Shown piece after piece: positions 10,638 through 24,500 of a stretch of 64,000 nt of DNA (position 1 is the first letter of the stretch; the number at the start of each line of letters is the position of its first letter). A model generated the notes under the pieces. The model saw only the letters and a program-made list of their open reading frames with translations, had not been told where the DNA came from and did no database searches. The stretch lies in the NCBI GenBank assembly GCA_033558025.1, contig JAUCEF010000005.1, positions 6,882,001 to 6,946,000 of the forward strand. The letters run 5' to 3'. The stretch is from Phytophthora sp. 'mugwort' (taxonomy: Eukaryota > Oomycota > Peronosporomycetes > Peronosporales > Peronosporaceae). The translations under genes were made by a program, and so were the position numbers.

Positions 10638-12392
10638 GTTCCTATCTTATACCTATTGAATTTTGTTTTATTCGCAAACGAGCCTCCGCTTGCCTAAATA
10701 GCAATGCCGAGACTGAGGTTTGTATCCGCGTGCTGCGCACACGGACTGCAAACGGCAGGGTGCTCACTGCTCCCTCGCCACCTACCCCTTAAGGCCTTTT
10801 AACCAAAAGCGTGGTAATACTGTACATAAAAAAACAGCTGTATCATATGCTGTCATAGGCACTCCTGTGTCGGCAGCGAACCTAGACTATGCACATTCAA
10901 AATTAACAAAAGTTGTAGCAACCGCACGGATGGCTCTCAGTGCTCTCAGATGTCCTGTCTGACGGACACGTACAACACAAGAGCACCAACACCAGCAATA
11001 AACCGGGCTTCAACGTGCAAAAAACTGCAACAACCGGCAAAAAGCAGGAGGGAAGACATTGTACACGTCGGGCTACAAATAGGTACTTCTATCTCATGGT
11101 TTATACCTTCACGTAACCCCAGCTCAATGGGATTTGCGCCTGTCATCACCTCAACCACCTCGGTTTCCGGCTCCCGCGAGGTCTTCTACGCCACCTAGAT
11201 TGGAATGCGCGCTGATTTCAGGGAAGCATTACGACAGTTCCATGTGTCGTCTCCGCGGCCCTTTGGTCCAGTGTAGACTTTGTAATACCACGCTGGCAGG
11301 GCACTGCAAAGCGCTGGTTTCAGCGGCTCATTGCCAACCGTGTCTGGTGCCTTTTATCCAGGTCATGGTACATATATCCTCAATGTAATTGCGGGACCAT
11401 GACGGCCCGTAACAGTCATGGCAATACGAAGCATCACAATAATAGTTATCGTGGTGGAGTGGATCCGCTGAAAATAGGATCCCAACTTACACGCACTGCG
11501 CCCAGACACCAACTAACGGAGGGGGTACTCCGACGGCCATGTTGTTGCTGAGTGATTCATATTGTGTACCCGTCGGCGGGCTGGAACTGCTCTCTCGTTG
11601 ACACGAGATACGCACTTGGTGGGCCTTGGACGTCCTTGTGGGGACTTTGGAGGGGGTGGATCTGCGCGGGTATTATCGCACGAGATTCGGTGTTGGTTTG
11701 GTTGAGCTCTTTGCCTAGACCTTGTGGATCCGTAATAGAAATACGAGATCCGGAGTTGTTCCTTCTTGAGGTGTCCTTGCTCCTTATCGGAGTTGTCCTT
11801 CTTCCTTTACAATGCTTGCCGCCTCCAATAGCGGGACACTGAGGGGGGGGGAGCCAAAGGGCGAGAGCGACCTGGCCAAGCTATCCAGGGGCTGCCACAT
11901 GTGCAGGACGATCGCCAAAGTTTAGACTTGGTCTATGTATGGGGCCAATAGAAATCCCCTATACTATAGTCAAGTCTGTCTTCCAGTGCAAATTCGGTTC
12001 TGATTTATACTTTAGCCTATCTACCTTCGGATCCATCCCCAAACCTATGATACGGACTATTATAACCCAGGATCCCATCTCTGACCTACTACTAGCCACC
12101 CGTCTCCACTCTACCTCCCTTTAGCTACGGATCTTCAACCCGGTGTGCACTAAGCGGATCGGATCTAATACTTAAAACCACCCCACGGGACGGGTCCAGG
12201 ATCCGTACCATATACAGATCAGGCGTGTCGCATAGTCCGGATCCATCACTTCGACGCTGTTATGGCTGCCGCTGGCGACGTGGATCCCCAGCGGCCGGCC
12301 AGCTTCCATCTTATCCGGATCTGCAATGCCACATTATTGCCGTTAAGTAAGTGTATTGCTTATATGCATCTTACACTACGACGCTACAGCAA
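10638..12392. other. 1.75 kb of unidentified decayed sequence
   Basis: Several short frames are open but none shows a known domain. Repeated GGATCC-containing phrases and low-complexity stretches suggest old transposon or LTR material. I could not assign it. Confidence 0.35.
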
Positions 12393-14031
12393 TCACTCCA
12401 CATCTCCTTCAACGCAGATAATAAGTGTCGCACTAGTCCTCAGGTCGCTATTCGCGCGATAAAACATAATCCAGTTCGCCGGCAGCATCGACGAACGCAT
12501 CGAGTTGAGTACCAATTTGCAACCCGATAACATGAGCTTGCACGCATTTTGCTTTTTTGGCCATTGGTGCCGCGAAGTGCAGGAGATTGTCGTACTCAGC
12601 TGCGACCCACTCTGAGAGGCCCTGCTTCTTTGCCTGTTACAGAATGGTCGATGCAACATCGACACGAGGGCGTGGGACTGGGTTTGGATTGCATGGCTTC
12701 ACCGCAAACTCCTCGACTGAATGCTGCTCAGCGGTAGCCAGCTGGATATCGTTCTGAATCTTGACGACGGCGACATCAAAATTCGGGGAGTACATAATAT
12801 CTGCGCTCGGGCTCCAGTAGCTAGCCATCACAGGATACGTTATAGTGCAAGTGTCAAAAAGAAATCGGGCGTCCGCCATCATCCATTGCTCAGCTTGCCA
12901 CTTGACACACTGTCAAGCACTTTGAGCCTGCCGACAACAGCGACGATGCGGCGACGAGCGTTGCCGCGTGGCACGAGTTCCTTCACAGCATTGCGTCAGA
13001 ATGGCATCCCGAATCTTGACGTAGCGCTCGAGACTGGCGCAAGTGAACGAACACCGAGTTGCGTGATACGCTTCAGGGAAGTCACTCGAGCAAGTACGGC
13101 AGCGTTGTTGGGTTTGACGAAGGTGAATCATCAAATGTTGGATCATGCCGATCTGATCCTGATAATCCTCCAGAAATCAATTGACCGCGAGGTTAAATCG
13201 GTGGCTGGAACAGCCAATCGGCGGAATGTCAAGGTCGGTAGTGAGGCACTGATTGGTCGTGCCATTGGATCCAATCAATAAGCGGATTTCATCCATCACT
13301 TTGCCTTATACACTCAATATAGTCTCGATGTGCCCACTGTGAGCATCGGCCGTTTGGCTGCCGTCCATCGATAAAAGTGCGGGCAGCCGCTAGCACCGAA
13401 CTCCGTTCATCACACATACGGCGAAGATACCCAGAACATGCAGGAAGTTGCAGGTCCATCCATTGAACATCAAACAAAGCGAGTCCCCCATTCCGATAGC
13501 GAACATCTGACCGACCTTGCCAGCAACGAAGCGCATATTGGTCTTCATCGTCCTCATAGCGAACGGCTTCAACATCACAACTTCGCGTGTGAGCTTCTTC
13601 TCGACCTCAGTGACGTGCAGATTACGCTGGATGTTCCAGCGCATCCACACGTAGACGTTGAGTATGTCGTCGTCCACGAATCCGAACGTGCCCAGTTGCG
13701 ACGTCGCCGCGGTTTGGAGCTGGGCTAATTCTTCCGACTAGCCCGCATGCTTGGCGCCAAGTTGTCCCAGAAGGTTGTTGTAGCTCGTGCCGGACGATTG
13801 CTTGCGGCACCAGCCGCACTTCCTGCACTGAAGCGACCTTCGCCGAGATCGGCGAAGAAGAATGCACAGAGCTGGCGCGACGACATTGGAGCGGGGACGG
13901 AAGGGGGCTGTTTCTTGACTGTAGAGTTTGGAATGATGGATGAGCTCTTTGCAGCTCGAACTTGAAATAGTTGGTGTGCCCGCCGACCCACGAACGGTTG
14001 GACCGAGAATAATACAATCGTATTTTAACAT
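12393..14031 (-). pseudogene. hAT-family transposase, broken
   Basis: Read from the right on the reverse strand: a BED-type zinc-finger remnant (CRKCGWCRKQSSGTSYNNLL) near 13800; a segment DDDILNVYVWMRWNIQRNL and KKLTREVVMLKPFAM; then GKVGQMFAIGMGDSLCLMFNGW, the start of the catalytic domain; LMIHLRQTQQR and ERYVKIRDAIL further on; MADARFLFDTC; and near 12500 a dimerisation-like end (SGCKLVLNSMRSSMLPAN). This order is the standard hAT layout: BED finger, RNase H-like catalytic core, C-terminal dimerisation domain. Multiple frameshifts and stops make it non-functional. Terminal inverted repeats and an 8-bp target duplication were not found by eye. Confidence 0.72.
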
Positions 14032-14263
14032 TTTGAATTAAACTGGAAAACATCAAAAACCTTAATAAATTACCATAAATATAATACCAATCCTATTGAC
14101 ATTACATTATTATGTCCAAGGCCTGGGGCTCTGCCGGTATAACGCAAGACCCGTTTGACTTGCCTCAAGATGACCAATCTTCGTGCATGAGAGTACCCAG
14201 CAGTTCAATGGGTATTAGTTATGGAGCCTGTCTTGCTTAGCGGAGCAAGTATGTCGGTCCCCT

Positions 14264-15870
14264 ATGGAAGAACAGTGCGCGCTGGACGCATCAACGCATC
14301 AGCGCGGCTACGCTGTGGTGTACAAATGGGCTAGCTATGGCAAGCACCGCTTAAAAAGCGGCTCATCCGCTACGGGTGCGATCGACGTGGTGCACCCCAG
14401 GATCCATCGCGACTCTCTCTCACGAAGGCGACCGAATGTTAGCACGAGAAAGTGCTGCTGGCCCATGGTGGTTTGCCCCGTTCGTAAGATCGACTTGTGC
14501 GGCGAAATCGCTTGGGAGCTTCAACATCGAAACCGTACAGTCGAACATAACCGATCTCCGTCGTCGCATGCGCCATCGCATCCGGTACGTCGCCGAGCTA
14601 CGCGCACAAATGCTGTACGCTTAGTGATTACAGTCGACGGCGAGACCGGGGCAACCGCAAGGCATACTATTGCGCGGCTATGGTAGAAGACTCGAAGTTC
14701 CTTCTCGTCCCTCGCGATGTGTACGACGAGAAAACTCATGCAACTCACATTGCGCTGGTAGGGCTATCTAGGATCGAGTGCCTTCTCCAGAAGCTACGGG
14801 AGGGACCGTCTCAAATCAACTACGAGTATGAAGACCGACACCACTTGACACATCTCTTCTTTGCTCACAACGATGCCATCGACATCTATCGCAACAACTA
14901 CGATTTTCCCCTGACGGACTGCATAACCGCACAGATCGGTAGCATGCCGCTCTTAAAATCTTAGGGGTGACAGGTACGAACACGGCGATCCAAGTTTTCA
15001 TAAGTGGTGACGAGGAACCCGACTATCGGGCAGTTGTGCCATCTTCAATCTGAGCACGGGATTCCTTCTCCGAAGTATTTTTGGCAGATCGTGATATAGC
15101 GCTTCTGGATCTGCGAAGTGTTTTTTTCCCGTACACTCCGGCTTTGTTGTGCTTGTGGAACATATTGAAAAACGCCCAGGCTCATGCACGGAGGGTTTCT
15201 TTCCGTAGCCCCCGACACTCGCCAACTCCAGGACTTAGGCATACACGTATTGTTTTGCCTAGCGTTTCTCCGCGTTGTGTATGCGACAACTCAAGAAGAC
15301 TATAATTTCCGTAGACAAGAGCTACACTTGTTGTGTGCCGTTAGAGGAGCCTACATGGACGACGTGTGGCTTGACATTTGGAAGCACTAAATTGTTCGTT
15401 GTTGGACGGATCGGGTGCTTCGCTTCCGCGCGCGCAACATCACGAGTGGAGGGCTACCACGCGACTCTGAAAAGCTGGCCAGGGTCTCCCACCGGTGATT
15501 TGCTGACGTTTCACACCCGGCTGGAGCATTAGTGGCGACAGTCAATCAATAAACACTGGGCAATTGTACCCAAATGCCGAATTCTACGACTTCAAGGGGA
15601 TTTATTCGCAGCCGCCATCCGCGTCATTCGTACCCACGCGTTACTTACTTCGTTCCGTGGAATCGTTACATCGTGTGGGCGACATATCAGACCCTGTACG
15701 GGTTCTCACGAAGGCACCCTGGGTATTCCATTGCTCACACACGGCATCAAAATGTGATTGAATGTGTTGGGTTACGACCGAGTGCTTTTCGCCCACACTG
15801 ATAGATTCGACGCCACGAAGCCCGCGTGAGATACCGGCCCGAACTCAAGATCGACGGGCTCGTAGAGCGT
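14264..15870 (+). pseudogene. Mutator-like (FAR1/MULE) transposase, broken
   Basis: N-terminal DNA-binding type segment (QRGYAVVYKWASYGKHRL, then VEHNRSPSSHAPSHPVRRRAT) resembles the FAR1/WRKY-GCM1 zinc-finger region of Mutator-like transposases. It is followed by VEDSKFLLVPRDVYDEK, then THLFFAHNDAIDIYR, then GVTGTNTAIQVF and DYRAVVPSSI-like remnants, then VTDRDIALL-like and SVFFPYTPALLCLWNI (catalytic core). The MULE-typical ATSRVEGYHATLKSW with GDLLTFHTRLEH follows near 15440, and a C-terminal VGLRPSAFRPH end near 15795. Reading requires several frame changes. Short GGATCC-type near-repeats (15990-16075) follow the gene. Confidence 0.72.
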
Positions 15871-16269
15871 TAGAGCACAGGACCAGACACACATAGCAGG
15901 AACTGCACGCGGTATTCGACGTATTCCATATAACTTCGAAGCGTAACGGATCGACACCTTTCTAACCCGGGCCCTTGACACCGAAACAGTATGTAGTCAT
16001 TCGGATCCATGATACCCAACGCGGATCCACGATAGACAATGAAAGACAACACGGATCGACGATAGCCAACCCGGATTCATGACAATTTCCAGGACACGTA
16101 CAAACGACGGGTGATCATAGATGACTAAATAAGTATATTGAAATCCAGTTATCGTTGGACCTAACTCGCTGCCTCTGTCGAATCCACCTCCTTATTCATC
16201 AGCACCGACGCAGTTATGCGCATCTTTAGGATTTTATTAACGAAATGACGCTTGTAGTTCTCGCCGTAT
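15871..16269. other. Spacer with short imperfect repeats
   Basis: Contains about four imperfect copies of a 25-30 base unit around CGGATC(C)ACGATA between 15995 and 16085. Otherwise nothing was recognised. Confidence 0.4.
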
Positions 16270-18134
16270 GCACACTTGCCGTTGTTCTGCTTGCAATGTT
16301 TTTCTTATCCAGGTTGTCGTTGCAGTAGCAGACGGCGTTTGATAGCGTATCGGATACTGTCGCACATTTTAATCAATGCATGCACCGAAAGAACGCCCAT
16401 ACGACGCGTCATGGTCAACGCCATAGACGTTGACGTATCCTTGGATGCGAGCATTTCTCTTGGCACTTGCATCTTCTGCATGCGGTAGGTTGCCAGGATA
16501 GATGAGCAAGTCACCAGGTTGCATATTGTCGAGAACGTTCCAGTTTCTCGCACAGTTTTATTCGCAAATGCCCCCGTCCCAAAGATGGATGCAGATTCGA
16601 TATAAATGCGATATTGCTCCAGAGCAAGTTGGAACCCGGGGTGCGCTAAAATTGGGTCGGCCGCCATGCCGATACCATTTGCCGTCGATTCTGGTTGCGC
16701 GGTTGACAAAGCTATTGTCGCGCACGGCTCGCGCTAATTGCGCGGCGCACGATGCCAACATCTTCATAGATATACTTCCCAACGACATGTTACGTCGCCT
16801 TCGTACCGAAACGTCGACATTATCTACGTAATATAGAAGTAGCATCACCACCTCTCGCACTCGGCAGAACGGCATATTGTGAATCTCCTACCAGGGTAAC
16901 GCTGTCCGAGCTTTCAAGAGGAGTAACGTCTTCATCATATCCAGCACGGCTCATATTCTCCACGTGAGCAGATACAATAGGGACGACGTCTCCGGCTTAA
17001 TGCGACTGCTCTCCAACTCTGCGGTGAGGCCTACCGCCCGCACGGGGGCCCGCGCAGGCTGGCCGCAGCCTCGGAGAACGGTTTTTGTTGCATCAACACC
17101 GTTGCCACCCCAGCATTATGGGTACGTCCCCAGCGGTTGGGTTTGCTACGTCGGCGCTTGGGCATGCTGGCTGTCGCAACGTCGGCTCGGTGGACAGGTT
17201 TCTTCAGGCCTGTATCCACGTGTCGGCCCTAAGTGATCAGCCCCCGGCGGGTTTGTCCTTGCTGTTCGAGCCTGGCCCCGCATCTGCACCTTCGTCACGG
17301 TTGGCTTCATAGACACTTGCGGCTCCGTCATTCTGAGTAACACTTGCACGACCTCGGTCGAGTGCGCCGCTTGCTGCACCTGCAGTTGGCCGCCGCATGC
17401 CGGAACGGCTGTCGTCACTGCAGTTGCTGGTTGCTTCAGCGGAGGCAACAAAAAAACGCACCCCAATCGAGAGCCACATCCGTGCGGGATGGGCTCCGCA
17501 CTTACGCGACTCAGAGCTTTTCTTATTGCTGACGACGGCCGGCCTCCTCGGCACAAGCAGGAGGATTACTACGGCTTTGAGTTCTTGTACCGCAGTCAGC
17601 AACGATCCCCTCGACGACGCTCGATTCATCGACACGGTCGACGTTGGACGCGCCAACTCCTTCGGCCTGGGACCTCTTCTTACTGCTACGTGGTGCAGCA
17701 TTATCAAAGGCGGTGGTGCGTTTTCCACTGCAGCGTCGATCCTTGGCACGAACTGACGTGTTAGAGTGCGCCTTGGCGTGCGGTGAAAGTGACGGCGACG
17801 GCGGCGGCGGGCTCATTGTTGAACAATTTTGCTACTGCTGGAGGGGGTTCTTGAGATCTGGACCGCTCTCTCAGTCATTGAAAACCACCCTCTCAATGGT
17901 ATCAACCTTTAATATTTTGGCGCCGACGATTCCCGTCACCTCGTTTCTGTCGATGTCCGGCTGCAGGATTGTACTTTTACCGCTGCCAACAGCGCAGGCC
18001 GCGCTGTCGGTATCACCTCCTAACATTTTGGGTACTGAAGAATGTATGGCAAAGAGGACGTTGTCGCACCTTCGCTGCACACTGAGTGCGTCGCGACACG
18101 TAGCTCTCGCGCAAACCTTAATGAAACTGTGCAA
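16270..18134 (-). pseudogene. Unidentified gene remnant with cupin/2OG-oxygenase-like motif
   Basis: On the reverse strand, an N-terminal open stretch (from 18134) is followed by a Ser/Lys/Arg-rich, probably disordered part. Then comes ADPILAHPGFQLALEQYRIY near 16640, and in a shifted frame NMQPGDLLIYPGNLPHA near 16500 followed by GYVNVYGVDHDASYG. The GDLLIYPGNLPHA stretch resembles the metal-binding end of double-stranded beta-helix dioxygenases, where the His is an iron ligand. The link is by motif shape only. Several stops separate the parts, so this is a relic. It sits between transposon remnants and may be an element-carried gene or a captured host gene. Confidence 0.35.
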
Positions 18135-21100
18135 TTATCCAGGTTGTCGAGCACCGTAAACTTAAAAAATAGTTTTTAGTTAAGTCATTCCCTCACCAAC
18201 TTTTGGAAGTTCTTGGGACAAAATATGTTGAGGCCTGTATTAGTGTTGGTGAAAGTCCAGTTCACTATTTAACGATTGTGGACCAACGAGGTTAAGGGGT
18301 GCACTTAGGAAGATGTGATCTGCACTAAAACTTGTGCAACACCGGCTCCAGTAAACAGATTAGCGGACTGGTGTGTTTTTCTCGCGGTCTGCTGTCTAGT
18401 CTCGCAGGCAAGAAACGGAGTACGGCACGGCCCCCGGAAGCAAATATTTGCTGATGTAGACATGTTCACGGATTGACCGTCGTCGCAGTAGCTTCTCGGT
18501 CAAATAAGGTTATCTTGGCGTTGGGGGCCATATAACTTCGGGATGCGCTTCGAAGCTGTACGAATCCAATTACTCCGCTGCACAGGGTGCATGCCCGTAC
18601 TCGCCATCTCAATCAAGCCACTAATGATTCCGCATTGCTCTTAAAACTGCACATTTACGAGCCTATGTGACCTCCGAACACGTCCAAGACGCAACCGCCG
18701 CCTCGTACTCGCTCGTGCCCCAACCGGCTGCATCAAATCACCGGAGACTGAAGATCCGGAATTGTAAACCACCCTCCACCACGGACCGAGACGACACCGA
18801 GCCAAGATGCGCGACGTCCGCCCGCACCGTTACGACGTGATAATTGGCCGTGCGATACGCCAGCACCACCTCGACAGTCAACCATGCAGGGGGATGAAAC
18901 TTGTCAGCGTCTCTCACTCGCGGACACGCTCCACACACTGGAGGAGCACGAAGTCGTTACAGCAGGTCAACGTCTTCCCGAACTCTACACCTCCAGCCGA
19001 GCGCTAGACATCAGCGACGACGCGCGTCCTGTCGTAGTCTTCCTTGTTCCCTTCTGGGCCCTGCCTATTGGAGATTAGCAATTGGGGAAGCACCCGTGAC
19101 TGGCGGGGTCACAACAACTCCTGGGGACCTGGCTTGGACGAGCTTGGGGGCTGACTGGAGTATATTGGGTTGTGAGTGCCATGCATGGCCAGTTCCCTTC
19201 CCCTTCGCTCGTCTTTCCACACGCCCTGTCTTATATTATAATATACTAAGACTAATAAGTTAGATATCAGTTACGTAACGAACGTGTCCGCATCACAACG
19301 GGCACGGTAACACAGTTTACCTTGCAGTTGTGGCGAGCCATCTCCATTCCACTCGATCAGGTACGTTCTACAACACATCACGGCACCAGCGACACAGGCT
19401 AGCCCGCGAACACTATCGTGCAAATTTCCATCGGTTGATATCGGGCAGGACGCCATGTCAAACTGTCGTGTAGGAACACGCCAGAATTATCCCTGCCACT
19501 GTTTCCTACCCGCAACACACGCTTTGTCTACTGGGACTCAGCGAATATGGGGAGCAGTTTCGACCTGAAGGCCTTGACTCTGCCATAGCACCGGTTTGGT
19601 AAGTGACCCTGTGCGCCTTGACCCGTTGTTAAGTCAACCGAGCACTCCAACAGCCGTAACCACGAGCAAAGGCTAGGCTGCTATCACGCACGCACACTTC
19701 TTGTAGTCTCGCTGGATCTCAGAAGGAAGGGTCCTATACTTTTCAGCCGGTAGCGAGGGGTAGGAGCAAGACTCAGGCAGATTGTTTTTGAACGGAGGCT
19801 TTCCTTAACACTCCTGGGTCGCATATACTCGTCCCTGGCGCTCGGCTTCGCCGCGCTTCTTCTTCGTCTCTTGGCGCTGCCGAGGTGGATGAACACGTGC
19901 TTCAACTAGTCACCGTGTCCACAGACAGGCATAATCCTGGCGATCAAGCGGGACCAGACGCTGCGGACAATCACCGCAGCCGGACTTGAATCTTGTGCGA
20001 TCGGGAGGAAAAACTGTTCTGTTAGTTGCGCACGAAGGCGCTTATCTCTTAAACTACCATTCCCTATGCTTCATACAAAATATCTAATGTGAACTCGTCC
20101 GTTATATAACCACTGAAATCTCGGCGACTGCTCACTCGATAGTTGGCTGTCCATATACCATCCGGATACTAGTAGTGGTCATCGTCCGTTGCTAACGTCG
20201 CGTGGTGCACACTGACCGTACTGGGACACGTCCATGGTTTTATTAACGAATCAGTGCCCGGTTGCACATTCTACCTTCGCCCTCACCACGACATACGAGT
20301 CTCCAACGGCGGCAACGAGGACGGCCACATTCTCGGGCCATTCCCGACACAACAAAACGATGATAGCTCGTGTCGGCAGCTCCGCAAAACTCTCGACGCC
20401 TTCACAATACATACTTGCTCATTTTCACAGTATCGCGCCGTGGTTAATAACGCGATTCTTTTTTATTTACACGGCAAACAACGTTTTAGTTATAAACAGT
20501 TTTTAACCTTTCCGCGAACAAAGGTGTAAATGCCCCTTTTCAACCTGTCACGGTACTACTTTCTACTACAACCGTTACAGTATAAATTTCAATCTGGTTT
20601 GGCTTAAGTTTAAAATGGGGGTAAAATGCCCCTTTTCACATGACTGGCGGTAGTATGTGAAGATTGATTTTGATTGAATACTATTATCCTAATGTAAATG
20701 TGTTGGATAAATATTATAATATGTATCAAACTTTATTTATCTCAAGTGATCAGCATCGTTTTCGCAAAGAAACATAGTTCGAATGAGTCCTTCAGTCTAC
20801 AAGCATCCAGTCTTGGTTAGAATGTAATAAGATCAAATCTTTTGCATCATGAATGCATCACATATACGTTTCCCACGAGGCAGAACTTACTTGTAAGCCC
20901 AAGCTTAAGCGACCACCAGAAATTTTCATGTTACTACCAGCAACCTAGCTTGGAATGTGTACCGCGTAATGGTTGATAAGAATGGCGCGCTTTGTACGAA
21001 ACGAGCGAGTTCCTTGAAAATTGACTCAAAACCTAGATAGGACAGGTGTATCTAGCAGTACATGTAAGGTCAAGCCACACCTACCACCAGCGTAGAGCAC

Positions 21101-21591
21101 GAGTGCTATGTCGACCGTGTATGCCAATTAACAGCATGCGGAACCTAAATCCTAGCTGTTTCTGTTCATTTTGTATCGCAGAAACTCCGTAGTGGAAGAG
21201 CCGTGTAGAGAATATTACGTTCTACTACTCACAGCGCTTCAAATCATTTGTTTTGAGCTGAAAGTAGCGCATTCATGTCGGCTTTACACAGTTCATTGGA
21301 AACTTACCATGTTGTCTGGAGTAGTACTGAGACGCACATGATGCATCCCGTGTAAATGATTTGAATAATGTATAGATTTGAATGATATAACCTGATGTAT
21401 GCACTTTACAAATTAGCAGGAAACGCAAACGTGAGCAAACATGTTTAGCAGGAAGCAGCCTCCAATTGTTGGTTTGTCAAGATTTAAAAAATTTCATGTC
21501 CACGATGTGACGAGAAAAGTCGAGCTCTGTACCAACCGCTCAAGATAATCGTGCACACATTCTCTTTCCTCGGTATATTCGCACTGATAAT
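18135..21591. other. 3.5 kb without identifiable genes
   Basis: Only short frames without known motifs. A direct repeat AAATGCCCCTTTTCA occurs at about 20528 and again at about 20624, and the region 20640-21480 is AT-rich and non-coding. It probably contains the upstream part of the piggyBac-like element and older debris, but boundaries are not visible. Confidence 0.35.
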
Positions 21592-24500
21592 ATGACGCCT
21601 AGAAGCAAGCGCAGCTTTGCCAGAGCGCTTGCTGAATCGACTAAAGGAACGGGAAGGCTTCGACAGAGACTGCCGGTTTCTCGCCAAGAACATGATGAGG
21701 CCACGATTGACAACACTACATTTTTCAAGGCGATTGGAGAGAGCTTCGTGTCGATCGGTGGTTTCACAAACCTCCATCACGGTGCGCGAGTGATTCTTTC
21801 TATCGCTATATTCGGCCAGGCGCTAGCCTAAAAGGTCCAGAAGGTGTTTCTTTTTTCGTTGGAAAATAATCGTTGCTGTCATACTATCTGCAAGAACTCG
21901 CTCCTCAGCTAAATGAAGGTGAGGCTTCGCTCCTTTCCACTGTGTGTGTGTTACATTAACTGTTTTTGTTTTCACCATTCCTTACACTAACCTATTTTAA
22001 AGCACGCCCTGGCTAGATCGGCCGTCTCAGTTCGCCCACAACAAACGGATGCGACCAACGGGGAGTCCGAATAGCAAGATGCGGATTTACTCGTTGGTTA
22101 TCAAGCTGAGGACATCTGCATTAGCGCCGGAGAATCAAAAAGCGAAGACGCATATCCAAAACCACCGAGCAGTCTCATCGTTGACGAAGAAAATACTTTT
22201 CAAGCAGCTTCATTCACAACGCAAGCTGTAGCCGATCGGAGCGAGGTGGATGCAGTCCATGACGATATCGTACTCGCGATTTGCGAGAATGGGGGCGAGA
22301 ATCAGCAAGAACGCACGTTACAGAATGTTGGTCGTAGCGAATATCAGGGAAAAGTTGTTGGAGCAACGGAGGAGGGAGATCGACTTCTAATTATATGCCG
22401 TTGCGCTGCGAGCTACACCGAGGTCTCACAAGATACAAGTCATCGCAGTATGTGTTCTGATTTTGATGACATAGATCTGTAACTCAACTGCATTATGTTT
22501 TTCGACCCCTAACCAATCTGAATGCTGCATGCAATGCGTAACTGTTGGCACGAGCGATTACCATAGGCTGCCGACACTAGTTCGGATGGTTATACCGATT
22601 CATCAATCTGAGACAGAACATATCGAGGTGACGCCGCGACGTGCATTCCAGCGCTCTCAGATTGGCGCTGTAATCGCCATTGAAGAAAAAAGCCCCTTCA
22701 CCCCAAATGGTAGAGACCCCATGCCCACTCGAGGTAAGGGTCGGTTTGGTTTAGGTGGAGCAGGAGATCACACGCTCTCATATTGTGGCTTTCCTATCTA
22801 CTTATAACTTGTTTGCTAGCTGATATATCGTATCCCAACGAGGCAATTCCTCTATTATTGACCGCTCCACGTGCTGGTCGTGGATCTGCAGCATTTGTAC
22901 CATCCCTCTTCGTCACCGCGCTCGTGGCTTTTTCTCCATCACGTGAAAGCGGGATGAAAGCACAGCTTTACAAGAGAGTTGGCACGGCGTATATTATCGG
23001 TCGGATATGCACCACTATCAAACCAAAGAAAAACGAGAGCAAGAAGAAGAAAAACAACGACGGCATCAGACCAGCGAACACCATTGCTGTTCGAAGTGCG
23101 ATGGATTGATTCGCAGTTCCAATCCGAGCTGAGGATATCTCGATTAGCTTGGTGCAAAAGGACACGCGAATTACAACCTTCGCATGGCAACTCCAAACGC
23201 TCCATATTGGCTAGTGTTTTGTGAAGCTGATGGTGACGCACTGTTTATCGATGGCAATATTGACGATCTCCAGGAAGCCCTAGTTCCATATTACCCTCAG
23301 CAGTAACTCCCTACAAGTTCAGCGGGAATCGAAGCTATCAAGAACATGCGGTTCGATCCAATCGCCTCCAGGAGCCAACCTGAGGACCGTTTCCAGCGCT
23401 CAGATGGATCGACAGATACCAAGATTCATGGTGAGTATCGATACATATTCGAGCATTCAGCATCTCCCAGTTTCTTTGCTTACATGCCACTCTACTTCTG
23501 GCAGCAAGTATTGCATGAAACCAACGTGTATGCAACGGTAAACCAGTTGTCTCTTGGCGAGCCGTTCGTCTTGAAGGAGATTATACATTTTGGGGCATTT
23601 TTACATGGAGTTCACGGTGAAAGGAGAATATGCAAATTGTTGGGGTCGACAGGCTGAAGAGGACATGTTTGGAATTTCGACCTGGAAAATATCATGCCGC
23701 TGCGGAGATTCAAGTTCCTTCGGCAAGCATTTTTGTTTCGCAGTGAGGTGTCAATGGAGAATATTCGGCCGACCCCGCTGCCGAATGTATTGATGGTGAC
23801 AAGTGGAAAATCTATTAAACTAGGTCGTGATGTGGCATTGGATAAAACAAGCGTTGCTTACCGATATATCTCCTAATTTCCATCTTATAGTCTAAAATTC
23901 ACGCAAGCCTGGTGGTAAGTACCACTTCAAGTTGTACATGATGTGTTGTGCTACAAGCTGGATTGCCGTGAATTATCGACTTCACTGTGAAAGTATCCTG
24001 GCGGATCGTCTGCAAGGTGTGACAAATACGACTGAAGCTCGAGCTCTTGGAACCGATCTTTCCGAAGGAGCTGTGATCCGCCAGATTGTGCTCGAAGTCA
24101 TCAGACCTATATACAAGTTGAAGCGAGTGATCAACACCGATAATTGCTACACATCGGTGCAGCTTCTACAAGCACTGAAGTTGAAGTGTCTGTTTGGACG
24201 AGGAACCGTTCGTGGAACGAGCAAGCACTTCCCAAAACATGTAGTGCTGGAAAAGGGTTCATATACCAGAGGCGAGTACCGCCAAGGTGTGTCTGTGCAC
24301 CATCAAATACTATTGTCGTCCTGGTGCGACGGGAGCACCGTCAGTATTGTATCTTACGCTGATGCATCGGAGCAACCAAGGTTCGCCGTCAAGTCTCCAG
24401 TGAGCACCAAGTTTTTTTTGAGGCGCCAAAGTATGTGAAGAACTACAACGCGCACATGGAGGGGGTCGATCGGTTGGATCATCTCCGAACTCGATTTTCA

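Noticed and set aside
10638..12392. LTR retrotransposon gag region
   Set aside because: Some short frames are Pro/Arg-rich as in gag proteins, but no zinc knuckle, protease or RT motif was found.
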